Shown here one piece after another: positions 1 to 7,928 of a DNA stretch of 37,715 bases. The notes below the pieces were generated by a model that had not been told where the DNA came from, made no database searches, and saw nothing but the letters and a program-made list of their open reading frames with translations. The translations under genes were made by a program, and so were the position numbers. Within the stretch, counting starts at the first letter, position 1. Every line of letters begins with the position of its first letter. Source of the stretch: a virus; IMG/VR virus record IMGVR_UViG_3300035698_008908, positions 1 through 37,715 of that record; one strand, given 5' to 3'.

Positions 1-2
1 AA

Positions 3-120
3 GCTCTAGGAGCTCTGGGCGGCGTCCTCCCATCCCGCAAGGGCATCTCACCAGAGCACATACTGGCGGTGAAAAGGACGACAGGCGACCGTGGGTTTAT
101 TCCTGACCCACGGACCCGCT
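3..120 (+). CDS. C-terminal end of an upstream protein (partial)
   Basis: Reading frame 3 is open from the left edge to a TGA at 118-120, giving 38 residues that end in a charged tail (…GFIPDPRTR). A perfect hairpin starts 6 bases after the stop, as expected after a gene end. Frame 2 is also open (to 105) but encodes a Ser/Arg/Pro-rich peptide typical of a wrong frame in GC-rich DNA. No function can be assigned from this fragment. Confidence 0.35.
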
Positions 121-126
121 GACCCT

Positions 127-156
127 GGCTGCACCACCCGGCAAGGTGGTGCAGCC
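127..156 (+). terminator. Perfect 12-bp hairpin after the upstream gene, no T-tract
   Basis: Bases 127-138 (GGCTGCACCACC) pair perfectly with 145-156 across a 6-base loop. It lies just after the stop at 120 and before the methyltransferase. There is no run of T after it, so it may be a Rho-assisted or RNA-stabilising hairpin rather than a classical intrinsic terminator. A second perfect 8-bp hairpin (89-96 with 106-113) sits just upstream, overlapping the end of the upstream frame. Confidence 0.45.
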
Positions 157-193
157 GCTAACAAGGGGTGAGCCGAAGGCTATCAAGTAAGTA

Positions 194-2479
194 GTGTGTA
201 TGGACATGAAGCTAAAGCTCATCTATGGCGTCCGCGCAGCCAGCCAGGACCTTGTCGTGCTGGGGAAGGTCCGCGTCACGGACAACTACGTCGCTCTGCT
301 CTTCGCAGACGGTGCCCTTGGCCAGCTCGCCGTCGGAGTGGTCCGGCCGTTCATCTTCCTAGGCTCCGCGCTCCAGCGCTGGCCCACGCTGCCCGACCTC
401 TCAACGCGTCCCGTCGAGGCCAATATCTGGGGACCTGCGAAGGGGAAGAGCCACGATCACGTACCTGCGACGTGGGAAGGCTGGCCCATCCGCGACGACC
501 TCGTGCTTCTGCGACCAGTGGTCCCGCTCAACGAGCTGGACAGCTACGAGTCCAGACAGGCCGGATTTCTCGAGAGTCTGCGCGCTCCCTGTCCCCAGTG
601 TGGAGGCGACGGCGCCCCCGCTGCCCCGCACCTGGCGTGCGAAACCTGCGACGGTCACGGCTACGTGATCGTAGAACCCGCGAAGAAAGAGGATATCGAA
701 GATGAAGATACTGAAGACACTGAGGCACCTGATGAGGCAGAGGAAGAACACACGGCACAGTCGAACGACCAAGCACCTAGCCCGCCTGGCTTGGTCGATG
801 GCGAAAGGGGAAGCAATGGCCCTGTCGATGGACGAGACGGTGTCGATGACTCCGCGCGGCGACATGGTGTCAATCCAGATGGTTATCCGCCGATTCCCAT
901 CCCCCGCCGCGGCCCCTGGGAAAGACAAGTTCTTTGGACTCTCCGTGCGCTCGACCTGGGCTGCACGGAAGCCGACATCGCAGAAGCCCTCGACGTCGAA
1001 CTAGGTGTCATTCAGGCCGCTAAGACTTGGACGGCTCCGGATGAGTCGAGTACGAACGACTCAGTGCAACCTCATGAACTGGTTGAGCTTGACCCCGATG
1101 ACCTGATCGCGGCCGAGCCATTCTGTGGAGCTGGCGGTATGGGCCTAGGGCTCGACCGTGCCGGCTTCGCTCACGTGTGGGCCGGCGACTCGAATAAGCA
1201 CGCGCTGGCTACGTTCGCGCGCGCCTTCGATGGCCCCATCCTCGCGGGCGACGAGCTGACCGGCGGCGAGAAGCTATTCCTGCGCCAGGGTCGCCTCGAC
1301 CTGCTCGCGGGCGGTCCGCCCTGCCAGCCCTTCAGCAACGCGGGTGACAAGAAAGGCAAGTGGGACAGCCGCGACGGCTTCCCCATCTTCCTGAAGCTGG
1401 CGCTGCGCTATCTCCCAAAAGCGATAATGCTGGAGAACGTCAAAGGGCTCACGGCAGCCCGACATTCTGAGTACCTCGCTACCATCAAGTCGTCGCTGGA
1501 GAAGCTCGGCTATCACCTGCGCACGACCGTGCTCCAGGCCGCCGACTACGGCGTCCCCCAGCGTCGCGAGCGCTTCTTCCTCGTAGGGTTCCTCGACGCG
1601 AAGCAGGCCCAGCGCTTCGCCTGGCCCAAGCCTACGCACTCGCTCGAAGCACTCGTGATGCGCAAGTATCCCGAGGTCGGTCTCTTCGCAGACTGGGAGT
1701 CGCCGGACACAGCCACGCGCTACGAGAACGCCGTCCTCAACCTCTTCAAGAAGTACAACTGGAACGAGCCCACGCCAGGGTCGAAGATCCACGCGAAGTG
1801 GAAGGCCGCGATCAGCGACTCGCTCCTGCTCCCGTGGGTCACCGTGCGTGAAGCTCTGGGCGACCTCGTGCGCGAGTTCGAGCCAGGCGAGACGCTCCAT
1901 CGGCCGCCCGTAGCGGGGGCCATCGAGGCGGAGCTCTACGACGCAGGCCGTGGCGGTGAGACCGGCGAGGCGGGGACTTCGCGCGAGAAGAGCCTGCTCT
2001 ACAAGCTCACGCAGCCCGACGTCCCCGCCGACACAGTGAGCGCCGCCGCCGAGCAGAAGGGCAGCGAGCACTGCACCCGCGTCGCCCTTCGGATGACTCC
2101 CCAGCTCGTCGTGCGGAACCTCGGCGCAGGGGATGGCCTAGGCGCTCGCCCCGATGAGGTCGCGCCTACAGTCCCCGCAGACCACGCAGGACAGACGGGC
2201 CTGGCAGCGATGGACGCCAACAGCGTCCACGAGTGGGAGGGCAGCGAGGACAGCACCGAGCCTGGTCGCGTCCACAAGCGCCCCAAGGTCGTGCTGCGTC
2301 GCCTCAGCCACCTGGAGGTCGCGCGCTTGCAAGGCTTCCCCGACTCCTGGCCCTGGCAGGGCCCCAGCACCGCCATCTACAGGCAGATAGGCAACGCGGT
2401 ACCGCCCCCGCTCGCCGAAGCTCTGGGCGCGTCCATTGTGCGCGCGCTCCGCAAGAAGAAACCCCGACCACTGATCTAG
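194..2479 (+). CDS. DNA (cytosine-5-)-methyltransferase with N-terminal extension
   Basis: Transfers a methyl group from S-adenosylmethionine to C5 of cytosine in DNA. The catalytic domain starts near residue 300 and shows the family motifs in order: motif I EPFCGAGGMG (from 308), motif IV GGPPCQPFS with nucleophile Cys377, motif VI LENVKG (Glu414), motif VIII with QRRER (from 456), a long variable target-recognition region, motif IX (RLSHLEVARLQGFP) and motif X (YRQIGNAVPPPLA). The first ~300 residues are not part of the usual enzyme: they hold a DnaJ-like zinc pair (CPQCGGDG at 133, CETCDGHG at 149), an acidic linker and a possible helix-turn-helix near 250-280. Start is uncertain: GTG 194, ATG 200 and ATG 206 are in frame and none has a good Shine-Dalgarno. 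No restriction endonuclease is visible nearby, so it is probably an orphan phage enzyme that shields the genome. Target sequence unknown. Confidence 0.95.
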   Translation: MCMDMKLKLIYGVRAASQDLVVLGKVRVTDNYVALLFADGALGQLAVGVVRPFIFLGSALQRWPTLPDLSTRPVEANIWGPAKGKSHDHVPATWEGWPIRDDLVLLRPVVPLNELDSYESRQAGFLESLRAPCPQCGGDGAPAAPHLACETCDGHGYVIVEPAKKEDIEDEDTEDTEAPDEAEEEHTAQSNDQAPSPPGLVDGERGSNGPVDGRDGVDDSARRHGVNPDGYPPIPIPRRGPWERQVLWTLRALDLGCTEADIAEALDVELGVIQAAKTWTAPDESSTNDSVQPHELVELDPDDLIAAEPFCGAGGMGLGLDRAGFAHVWAGDSNKHALATFARAFDGPILAGDELTGGEKLFLRQGRLDLLAGGPPCQPFSNAGDKKGKWDSRDGFPIFLKLALRYLPKAIMLENVKGLTAARHSEYLATIKSSLEKLGYHLRTTVLQAADYGVPQRRERFFLVGFLDAKQAQRFAWPKPTHSLEALVMRKYPEVGLFADWESPDTATRYENAVLNLFKKYNWNEPTPGSKIHAKWKAAISDSLLLPWVTVREALGDLVREFEPGETLHRPPVAGAIEAELYDAGRGGETGEAGTSREKSLLYKLTQPDVPADTVSAAAEQKGSEHCTRVALRMTPQLVVRNLGAGDGLGARPDEVAPTVPADHAGQTGLAAMDANSVHEWEGSEDSTEPGRVHKRPKVVLRRLSHLEVARLQGFPDSWPWQGPSTAIYRQIGNAVPPPLAEALGASIVRALRKKKPRPLI

Positions 2480-2489
2480 GACCTGCCCA

Positions 2490-3116
2490 ATGACTATGAC
2501 CAAAGACTACGCCTTCGAGTCCCCCAAGCCGACCCCCGAGGAGCTGGAGGCCCTCGAAGCGTTCCTCGTGAGCCTTCAGCCCGCCGAGGGTGAAGAAGGT
2601 GAACCCGTGCGACGCCTCGACATGGAGCCGCTACGCATCAGCCGCGACGCTCCCCCGCTCGTGCTTCAGTTCGCAGACCGCGCCAGCGTAGCGCTGACCG
2701 CGTGGCTCGCAGGAGCGAAGGACCGGCCCCTGACGCAGGACCCCTCGAGCGCGCGGATGCGTCTCTTCGATGGTCGGTGGATCAGCGGGCGCGTGCTCAT
2801 GGAGTCCATCGAGGCCAACTACGACACGGGCCCAGACGACGCCATCGACGCGCTTCCTGGCGACCGCTTGTGGGAACGTCGAGTTGAGAGCCCGTGGGAT
2901 GCCTACGGCCGTCTTGTGGACCTCGGCGAGGAGGATGAGGTGCGTATCCTCGCAGCAGCCATCTACGAGACCCTCGACATGCGCGGGGCCGCTGACCGCC
3001 TGCTCTGCACTGCCGCAGCTACAGGGCGTAAGGTTGCTGACGAACTGGAGACTGCCATCAAGGCCAGCGCTGAAGCTGACGGCGTAGCCCCTGACGGGCA
3101 CGCTACGCTGGACTGA
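2490..3116 (+). CDS. Hypothetical protein, 208 aa
   Basis: Not recognised. It begins 10 bases after the methyltransferase stop and is probably co-transcribed with it. The start could be ATG 2490 or ATG 2496 (MTMTKD). The protein is acidic, soluble-looking and without Cys pairs or membrane segments. The N-terminal ~40 residues are Glu-rich, and residues ~140-200 look helical and Ala-rich. Position next to a methyltransferase suggests an accessory early-type gene, but nothing in the sequence shows a partner role. It is followed by a strong inverted repeat at 3136-3171. Confidence 0.7.
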   Translation: MTMTKDYAFESPKPTPEELEALEAFLVSLQPAEGEEGEPVRRLDMEPLRISRDAPPLVLQFADRASVALTAWLAGAKDRPLTQDPSSARMRLFDGRWISGRVLMESIEANYDTGPDDAIDALPGDRLWERRVESPWDAYGRLVDLGEEDEVRILAAAIYETLDMRGAADRLLCTAAATGRKVADELETAIKASAEADGVAPDGHATLD

Positions 3117-3135
3117 CTAGCTATCGTTGAGAAAA

Positions 3136-3171
3136 GATAGTCGTCGAGGAAGAAAAACCTTGGCGACTATC
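3136..3171. promoter_or_regulatory. 14-bp hairpin between two small genes
   Basis: Bases 3136-3149 pair with 3158-3171 across the loop AAGAAAAA. The outer 8 pairs (GATAGTCG/CGACTATC) are perfect and the inner 6 include two G-T wobbles. Flanking bases add an outer imperfect arm (AGCTATCG upstream, CGATTAGCT downstream). On the + strand no T-run follows. On the - strand the stem is followed by TTTTCTC, so it could act as a minus-strand terminator, or the repeated CTATCG/CGATAG half-sites could be an operator. It is the only content of the gap 3117-3189. Confidence 0.5.
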
Positions 3172-3189
3172 GATTAGCTGTGATAGACA

Positions 3190-3393
3190 ATGGTCATGGC
3201 GCAGCGCATCACACCAGAACTTGAGACCCGAATCCTTGCAGCCCCCGAGTGCCGCGTCGTAAACCACCGACGCCCAGGCGCTACGGTCGCGGCGCTTGGG
3301 GACGCTGTCCTGCTCATCGGCTACTGCCGAGAGGGCAGCGCCAAGTTCACGGGCTTCGCCGACAACGGTACCGCCCTCTTCAGCTGGAAATAG
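3190..3393 (+). CDS. Hypothetical small protein, 67 aa
   Basis: Not recognised. Start ATG 3190, with an in-frame ATG at 3196 as alternative. It lies just after the 3136-3171 hairpin, with its stop 4 bases before the next start codon. The sequence is a mixed alpha/beta small protein with two Cys (one in PECRVV, one in GYCREG) but no paired metal motif and no membrane helix. The tight spacing to the next gene supports that it is real. Confidence 0.55.
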   Translation: MVMAQRITPELETRILAAPECRVVNHRRPGATVAALGDAVLLIGYCREGSAKFTGFADNGTALFSWK

Positions 3394-3397
3394 ACCA

Positions 3398-3601
3398 ATG
3401 ACCAACCCCCTCAACGTCATCCCTTGTCCACAATACGCGGATACCCGCTACGAGGTCGCCGTCCGCACGGATGGTGACTGGTACGCCCTACGCATCATGG
3501 AGAAAGGCATCTTTCGCCGTGTTGAGCAGCTTGCGGGCCCTCTTTCCGAGAACCAGGCGCGCGAGGCCATGGTCGCCCGTGTCGCAAAGGAGAACAGCTA
3601 G
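3398..3601 (+). CDS. Hypothetical small protein, 67 aa
   Basis: Not recognised. The frame is open further upstream, but ATG 3398 is preferred because it follows the stop of the previous gene (3393) by 4 bases, whereas the longer form would overlap it by about 100 bases. The stop TAG shares a base with the next GTG (3601). The peptide (begins MTNPLNVIPC) has a beta-rich middle part (YEVAVRTDGDWYALRIME) and a helical C-terminus. Part of a run of coupled small genes. Confidence 0.55.
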   Translation: MTNPLNVIPCPQYADTRYEVAVRTDGDWYALRIMEKGIFRRVEQLAGPLSENQAREAMVARVAKENS

Positions 3602-3849
3602 TGACTATCATCAACGAGCTTACTAATACCGATAAACCCTTTTGGGATCTCCACGGCGACGCGCTCCACGCCTGCGACCTCGCCGCCCGTAGTAGGACGC
3701 GAGGCGAGATGCTCAACCACACCGCGCGGGCGCTCAAGAACGCCCGCACCATGGTGGGCCAGGCCAAGGGCCAGCGTCAGCTCGACGCCGTGGCCAAGCT
3801 CTCCACGATGACCTCCTACCTCGTCCGCCGCGCTCGGGTGGCTTCGTGA
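3601..3849 (+). CDS. Hypothetical small helical protein, 82 aa
   Basis: Not recognised. GTG 3601 overlaps the preceding TAG by one base, and the stop TGA (3847-3849) overlaps the GTG start of the next gene, so it is translationally coupled on both sides. The protein is basic and predicted largely helical (ALHACDLAARSRTRGEML; ARALKNARTMVGQAKG), without Cys motifs or membrane segments. It could be a small nucleic-acid- or protein-binding factor, but there is no direct evidence. Confidence 0.6.
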   Translation: MTIINELTNTDKPFWDLHGDALHACDLAARSRTRGEMLNHTARALKNARTMVGQAKGQRQLDAVAKLSTMTSYLVRRARVAS

Positions 3850-4463
3850 AGCTCGCTGACCTCGACAACGACGGGCTCACCGCGGAGATCCTCAGTGTCC
3901 TAGACGACCCCACGGAGGCCGGATATCTGGCGAAGCTCTACGAAGAGCGCAAGCGCCGCCTTGTGCTGAACCCGCTACCCTTCGAGGCGGGGGACTTCCT
4001 CGGTGCCGTCCTCTACGCACCTGGAAGCGTTGACCATATGCGCGAGTTATTAGAGGGCACCATGCAGGACCACGGTATGAGTGCCACCGAAGCCCGCGAC
4101 AAGCTCCGCGAGACTCTCGACTCTGGGATCTTCGGCAGCGTCGACCCCGCGCTAATAGAGATCTACCAGCAAGCCAAGCGCGATCTCGCCGATGCCGATT
4201 CGACTTTCGCGCAGTCCTGGACACATGGCCGCGCCTTGGTCATCTGCGACGGTACAGGCACCACCACCACCTACTACGCGAACCGCGAGGCCCTCGTGCG
4301 CGACGGCGGCTCTGGTGGGGTCAGCAGCAGCCGCCCCTGGTACGCGAGCATCGAGGACAAGGGCAGCTGTATCGACGACCGCGTACCCGACGGCTACTTC
4401 CGCACCATGCGCTTGTGCCATGAGGCCATCCGCGAGCATCACGAGGCCGCCCTCCGTAAATAA
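3846..4463 (+). CDS. Hypothetical protein, 205 aa
   Basis: Not recognised. GTG 3846 overlaps the previous stop by 4 bases. The N-terminal two thirds looks helical (VDHMRELLEGTMQDHGMSAT, then a Glu/Lys-rich helix), followed by a Gly/Thr/Ser-rich stretch (CDGTGTTTTYYAN; GGSGGVSSS) and a helical, His-rich end. No membrane segment. The gap that follows (4464-4538) contains an imperfect hairpin at 4471-4496 (GGCTA/TAGCC arms). Confidence 0.65.
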   Translation: MKLADLDNDGLTAEILSVLDDPTEAGYLAKLYEERKRRLVLNPLPFEAGDFLGAVLYAPGSVDHMRELLEGTMQDHGMSATEARDKLRETLDSGIFGSVDPALIEIYQQAKRDLADADSTFAQSWTHGRALVICDGTGTTTTYYANREALVRDGGSGGVSSSRPWYASIEDKGSCIDDRVPDGYFRTMRLCHEAIREHHEAALRK

Positions 4464-4538
4464 AAGCGAAGGCTACTGTCAGAAGAGCTGATAGCCACAC
4501 GTCTACTAGTTGAACCCCAAGAACGAGGAACCCTGCCC

Positions 4539-4970
4539 ATGACAAACACCACCACGGCCGCCCCCTGCTCCACCCTTCGCCCGGTCCTGATGACCGACGT
4601 GTACCCCACGCGGTACGCGTCGCAGGAGAACCCCGAGACGTGGGTGATGTTCGACACGCCCGACGGCACCTATCGGAGCTGCCGCGAGGCCGGTCCCCAC
4701 CTTGACCGCGCCCAGCTCGGGCACGGCCCCAACATCGACCTCGCGTGTCTTCGGATCCCGCTCGTGAATCGAAACTGGCCCACCGAGTACGTCGACGGCT
4801 TCGTGGCGTCGGTCGCCCGCTGGCATGATGGCGTGTGGGCCGAGTGCCACTACACCGCGCCCACGAAGGGGCGGGAGCAGTACGGCGCTCGCCTGAAGGC
4901 CAAGACGGTCCGCGGGGCCATGCGCGCCGTTGACGCCTGGATCGCTGCCCAGCTCGTGAAAAACGCTTGA
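4539..4970 (+). CDS. Hypothetical protein, 143 aa
   Basis: Not recognised. ATG 4539 is preceded at a plausible distance by a purine-rich AACGAGGAA. The protein is soluble-looking, Trp-rich for its size (ETWVMF, NWPTEY, ARWHDGVWAECHY) and ends in an Ala-rich helix. It is the last gene before a non-coding structured stretch and a strong terminator, so it probably closes the transcription unit that begins upstream with the methyltransferase. Confidence 0.65.
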   Translation: MTNTTTAAPCSTLRPVLMTDVYPTRYASQENPETWVMFDTPDGTYRSCREAGPHLDRAQLGHGPNIDLACLRIPLVNRNWPTEYVDGFVASVARWHDGVWAECHYTAPTKGREQYGARLKAKTVRGAMRAVDAWIAAQLVKNA

Positions 4971-5140
4971 CCCCAGCGGGCCGGTCCCGTATTCACACCT
5001 TTCCAAGGATGCTTTGGCAGCGGGGGAAACGGGAACAAGTCGGCGCGGGCGTATGTCAGCCGGTAAGCTCCCACGGTAGACATCGCAGTCTAGGTTAGGT
5101 CCCGAAAGGGCGAGACTACGAAGCACTCAGCGGATAGAAG
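4971..5140 (+). other. Non-coding structured stretch before terminator; candidate ncRNA or 3' UTR
   Basis: No convincing frame covers these 170 bases. Near the right end AGTCT…AGACT arms enclose CCC-GAAA-GGG (5101-5110), a GNRA-type tetraloop hairpin, and TCCCGT / ACGGGA arms lie further left. An intrinsic terminator follows directly. It may be a small RNA with its own terminator or a long structured 3' UTR. I tested it by eye for a tRNA: there is no acceptor stem or T-arm consensus. Confidence 0.35.
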
Positions 5141-5170
5141 AGCCCTTGCATTCCGGTGCGAGGGCTTTTT
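5141..5170 (+). terminator. Intrinsic (Rho-independent) terminator
   Basis: A 10-bp stem (AGCCCTTGCA 5141-5150 with TGCGAGGGCT 5157-5166, one G-T pair) with a 6-base loop is followed by TTTT. It closes the accessory gene block 194-4970. The next probable start codon is only 15 bases beyond the T-run. Confidence 0.9.
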
Positions 5171-5184
5171 GCTATGGTGCTCCC

Positions 5185-5388
5185 GTGCAGGTCGTAGCCC
5201 TAGAAGCCTCAGTCGTAGGGTTCGCCGTGGAAGCGGACGCGGAAGCCCTACCAAAACTTTGGGTATGCAACAGCCTAGACTGTCCTATTATAGTTCGGAT
5301 GGACGGGCTGAAGGTGGTGCAGATAGGACACGTGACGTGCTTGAGATGCCTTCGCCCCATGCGTTTGAGTGACGCGACGGTGCACTGA
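5185..5388 (+). CDS. Small putative zinc-binding protein, 67 aa
   Basis: Starts in this frame further upstream fall inside the terminator, so GTG 5185 is taken as the first usable start. There is no Shine-Dalgarno, and a TATGGT resembling a -10 box lies 6 bases before it, so a leaderless mRNA is possible. Two Cys pairs (Cys28/Cys33 and Cys52/Cys55) in a 67-residue chain suggest a small zinc ribbon, probably binding nucleic acid or protein. The stop is followed after 4 bases by the next start. The family is not recognised. Confidence 0.5.
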   Translation: MQVVALEASVVGFAVEADAEALPKLWVCNSLDCPIIVRMDGLKVVQIGHVTCLRCLRPMRLSDATVH

Positions 5389-5392
5389 GCGG

Positions 5393-5596
5393 ATGCGGAA
5401 ACACTGGTCAGACCTGCCGGTCCACGCGACGCATACCTGGGGCAAGGACGGCCACTGTCAGGGGTGCATGATGCATATGTCTTGGCAGGGAGCCCGCGCT
5501 CGCTGTACATATCGAGTACCGAAGCCGCCGAAACAGCCTAGGTCACCGGTCCATCTGGACCTGGTGCCGGTCGACTCAACCGAAAGCCCTGAGTAG
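5393..5596 (+). CDS. Small HxW…CxxC…C zinc-finger-like protein, 67 aa
   Basis: ATG 5393 is chosen over the upstream GTG 5369, which overlaps the previous gene. The motif His14-x-Trp16…Cys22-x2-Cys25-x12-Cys38 matches the small protein at 22458-22643 (His8-x-Phe10…Cys17-x2-Cys20-x12-Cys33), including the exact spacing between the second and third Cys, so both seem to belong to one small zinc-finger family. Role unknown. The C-terminal third is Pro-rich and probably flexible. Confidence 0.55.
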   Translation: MRKHWSDLPVHATHTWGKDGHCQGCMMHMSWQGARARCTYRVPKPPKQPRSPVHLDLVPVDSTESPE

Positions 5597-5627
5597 ACTA
5601 GCCCCACACCCCAGGAGGAAATTCACC

Positions 5628-5933
5628 ATGAGCAGACTACGACTTCGCAACGGGCGCCGCGCGCGCTACTTCCCAACCGCCGCCGAGGCCGCCATCTACG
5701 GCGTCGGTCCCTACAACGCGGCCGTCACCAAGGTGCTGGCCAACGGAACCGCCGATCTCTCGGTCGATGTTCCCTCTGCTGTCATCGAGGACGGCGCAGT
5801 TGACGGCACCTATGCCACCGACCCAGAGGGCAACCTGCTCACGGAGCTGCGCGCACGCGAAGCGCTCCGATTCAAGGCAGGCATCACCCAGGGTGGAATC
5901 GCGGGTCAGTTCGACCTCAATGTCCCCATCTGA
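5628..5933 (+). CDS. Hypothetical protein directly upstream of TerL, 101 aa
   Basis: ATG 5628 has the best Shine-Dalgarno of the region (AGGAGG, 9 bases upstream), so strong expression is likely. The gene ends 17 bases before TerL, where a small terminase subunit usually sits, but it has no obvious helix-turn-helix, and the Gly/Ala/Val-rich beta-type sequence looks more like a small virion protein. A small terminase is therefore not identified in this window. Confidence 0.65.
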   Translation: MSRLRLRNGRRARYFPTAAEAAIYGVGPYNAAVTKVLANGTADLSVDVPSAVIEDGAVDGTYATDPEGNLLTELRAREALRFKAGITQGGIAGQFDLNVPI

Positions 5934-5950
5934 ACCACGACAGGTAGGCC

Positions 5951-7831
5951 ATGCCCGCAGGTAGCACTCGGGCTGGCACACCGTCGCCGAAGCGACGAAA
6001 ACGACCCAAGGCCCCACGGCCCTTGGACGATGACCTTCTGCCACCAGTAGCGCAGGAGGCTCTCGAAGCCTGGGAAACAGAAGCAGCGCTAGAGCGTCTC
6101 GAAGCGCGCACCAACGGCGGCGACCACCAAGACGGCCACGAGGAGATCCGGCAGGATCCCGTCGTCAAGCGTGTCGCCGACACCCCAGTGGATGACCCGC
6201 TGTGGAAGGCGAACTACGTCCGCATGCTGAAGTGCAACCTCGCTCTCTTCTGCAAGGACATCCTCAAGCTAGAGATTGGGCCGCACATCGAAGAGTGGTC
6301 CGAGATGGTGTTCAACCACCGTCGAATCGCGCTCAACGCTGCGCGAGACCATTCCAAGTCGACCATCTTCAGCTATGCCTACCCCATCTGGCGCGCATGG
6401 AGCGAGCCAGGCTGTGACGTCTACATCTTCTCGTCCACGCAGGACGGCGCGATGGACTTCCTCGACACCATCATCTACGGCAACGCCGACGGGTCGCTGA
6501 AGGGGATGATCGACATCCCCGAGCTGCAACACCTGGTCCCCACGCGGGACACCATGCGCCTCGACCCTCGCCAGCGCTTGAACAAGCGCGACGTGCGCTT
6601 CACCAACGCGAGCCGACTGCGTGCCGTTGGCTACGGCAAGAAGATCCGAGGCCGTCACCCGAAGTACGTCATATGTGACGACATCCTCAACGACGAGGAC
6701 ATGCATAGCGAGACCGTTCGCACGAAGAACATTTCGTACTTCAAGAGCGCTATCGTAAATCTGGTTCACCCCGACGGCCAGATCATTCTCGTAGGCACAC
6801 CCTTCCACGTCGCCGACTTGTGGGGATACCTACGCAAGAACGTCGTCTACGAGTTTCGAGCCTACCCGGCCATCATCAAGGACAAGTTCGGCGAGGACCG
6901 CCCGCTCTTCCCCTGGCGCTGGACGCTCAAGAACCTCTACCGGAAGAAGCTGGAGATCGGGACCGTCGCGTTCGCACGCGAGATCCTTTGTCAGCCGATC
7001 AGCGACGACATCAGCATCTTCCCGTCGCACCTGTTCCCGAGGCTTTACGACGAGACCTTCTGTATGCGGCCGTCGAAACAGAAGATCCGCTCGATGGGGC
7101 TCAGCGTCTTCGCGGGCGTGGATATCGCACTCTCCGCCAGCGTCGCGGCCGACTACTTCGTCATCTTCATCATTGGCGTCGACAGCAAGGGCATGCACTA
7201 CCTGCTCGACATCATCCGCGAGAAGGGGATGCCGTTCCACAAGCAGCTGAAGCTCATCGAATGGGCCTGCAAGCGCTACCTCGTGGACCTCTGTCACATC
7301 GAGTCGAACCAGGCTCAGCGCGTCTGGCCGGATGAGATGAAGCGGCAGACCGACGCCCCCGTGCGTGAGTTCTTCACGACGTCGGCGAACAAGTACCCGC
7401 TCGACAAGGGCGTGCCCGGCCTGCGCATCCTTCTCGAGAACCTCAAGGTCGTGATCCCCCGAGGCGACCAGTACAGTATCGAAAAAACCGATATCTGGAT
7501 GGAGGAGTGCCTTTGCTTCTCCTTCGTGAATGGAAAGCTCACGGGCGTAGGCGCCCACGACGATACAGTCATGGCCTGGTGGATGGCGCGCGAAGCTCAG
7601 CGCCTTGGTGGCTTCGGCTTTAGCGACGGCACTGAGGACAACGGCGACGACGACGAGTTCATGGACAACGGCGCCGACGGCGAAGACTGGGAGACGGTCA
7701 TGCTCGGCGGCGAGGACGACGACGAGGAGAACATGGAGGACGGCCCGTCATGGCAGGACGTCCTCCTCGGCTCCGGCCCCGAGCGGACTGCGCGCCTAGG
7801 TGGTGAGGGCGACGGCGCCTTCGGCGTGTGA
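5951..7831 (+). CDS. terL: Terminase large subunit (ATPase-nuclease DNA packaging motor)
   Basis: Pumps DNA into the prohead through the portal and cuts the concatemer. The ATPase half shows a deviant Walker A, NAARDHSKST (from residue 130), a Walker B VICDD (Asp243/Asp244), and a coupling-motif-like LVGTPFHVADL. The RNase H-type nuclease half shows Asp391 (GVDIALS), Glu451 (HIESN) and Asp537/Asp538 (GAHDDTVMAW). At 626 residues it is somewhat longer than typical. The extra length is a basic N-terminal tail (PKRRKRPKAPRP) and a strongly acidic C-terminal tail of ~55 residues. It is followed by a 97-base gap with no gene (7832-7928). Confidence 0.97.
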   Translation: MPAGSTRAGTPSPKRRKRPKAPRPLDDDLLPPVAQEALEAWETEAALERLEARTNGGDHQDGHEEIRQDPVVKRVADTPVDDPLWKANYVRMLKCNLALFCKDILKLEIGPHIEEWSEMVFNHRRIALNAARDHSKSTIFSYAYPIWRAWSEPGCDVYIFSSTQDGAMDFLDTIIYGNADGSLKGMIDIPELQHLVPTRDTMRLDPRQRLNKRDVRFTNASRLRAVGYGKKIRGRHPKYVICDDILNDEDMHSETVRTKNISYFKSAIVNLVHPDGQIILVGTPFHVADLWGYLRKNVVYEFRAYPAIIKDKFGEDRPLFPWRWTLKNLYRKKLEIGTVAFAREILCQPISDDISIFPSHLFPRLYDETFCMRPSKQKIRSMGLSVFAGVDIALSASVAADYFVIFIIGVDSKGMHYLLDIIREKGMPFHKQLKLIEWACKRYLVDLCHIESNQAQRVWPDEMKRQTDAPVREFFTTSANKYPLDKGVPGLRILLENLKVVIPRGDQYSIEKTDIWMEECLCFSFVNGKLTGVGAHDDTVMAWWMAREAQRLGGFGFSDGTEDNGDDDEFMDNGADGEDWETVMLGGEDDDEENMEDGPSWQDVLLGSGPERTARLGGEGDGAFGV

Positions 7832-7928
7832 TAGTTCTAAAGCCACATCAACCCGCCAGCCTTGCGCATCTACCAACCGGAAGGCAGCATCGAAGAACAA
7901 GGCTCAGGCCCACCCGGAGAAAATCATC

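Noticed and set aside
4971-5140. tRNA or tmRNA gene in the gap before the terminator
   Set aside because: No 7-bp acceptor stem, no T-arm consensus (GGTTCGA-type) and no anticodon arm could be aligned; only generic hairpins remain.
7800-7928. Extended N-terminus of the 140-aa protein downstream of TerL
   Set aside because: The extension overlaps the TerL end, is low-complexity Ser/Ala/Lys, and ATG 7929 has its own ribosome-binding sequence.
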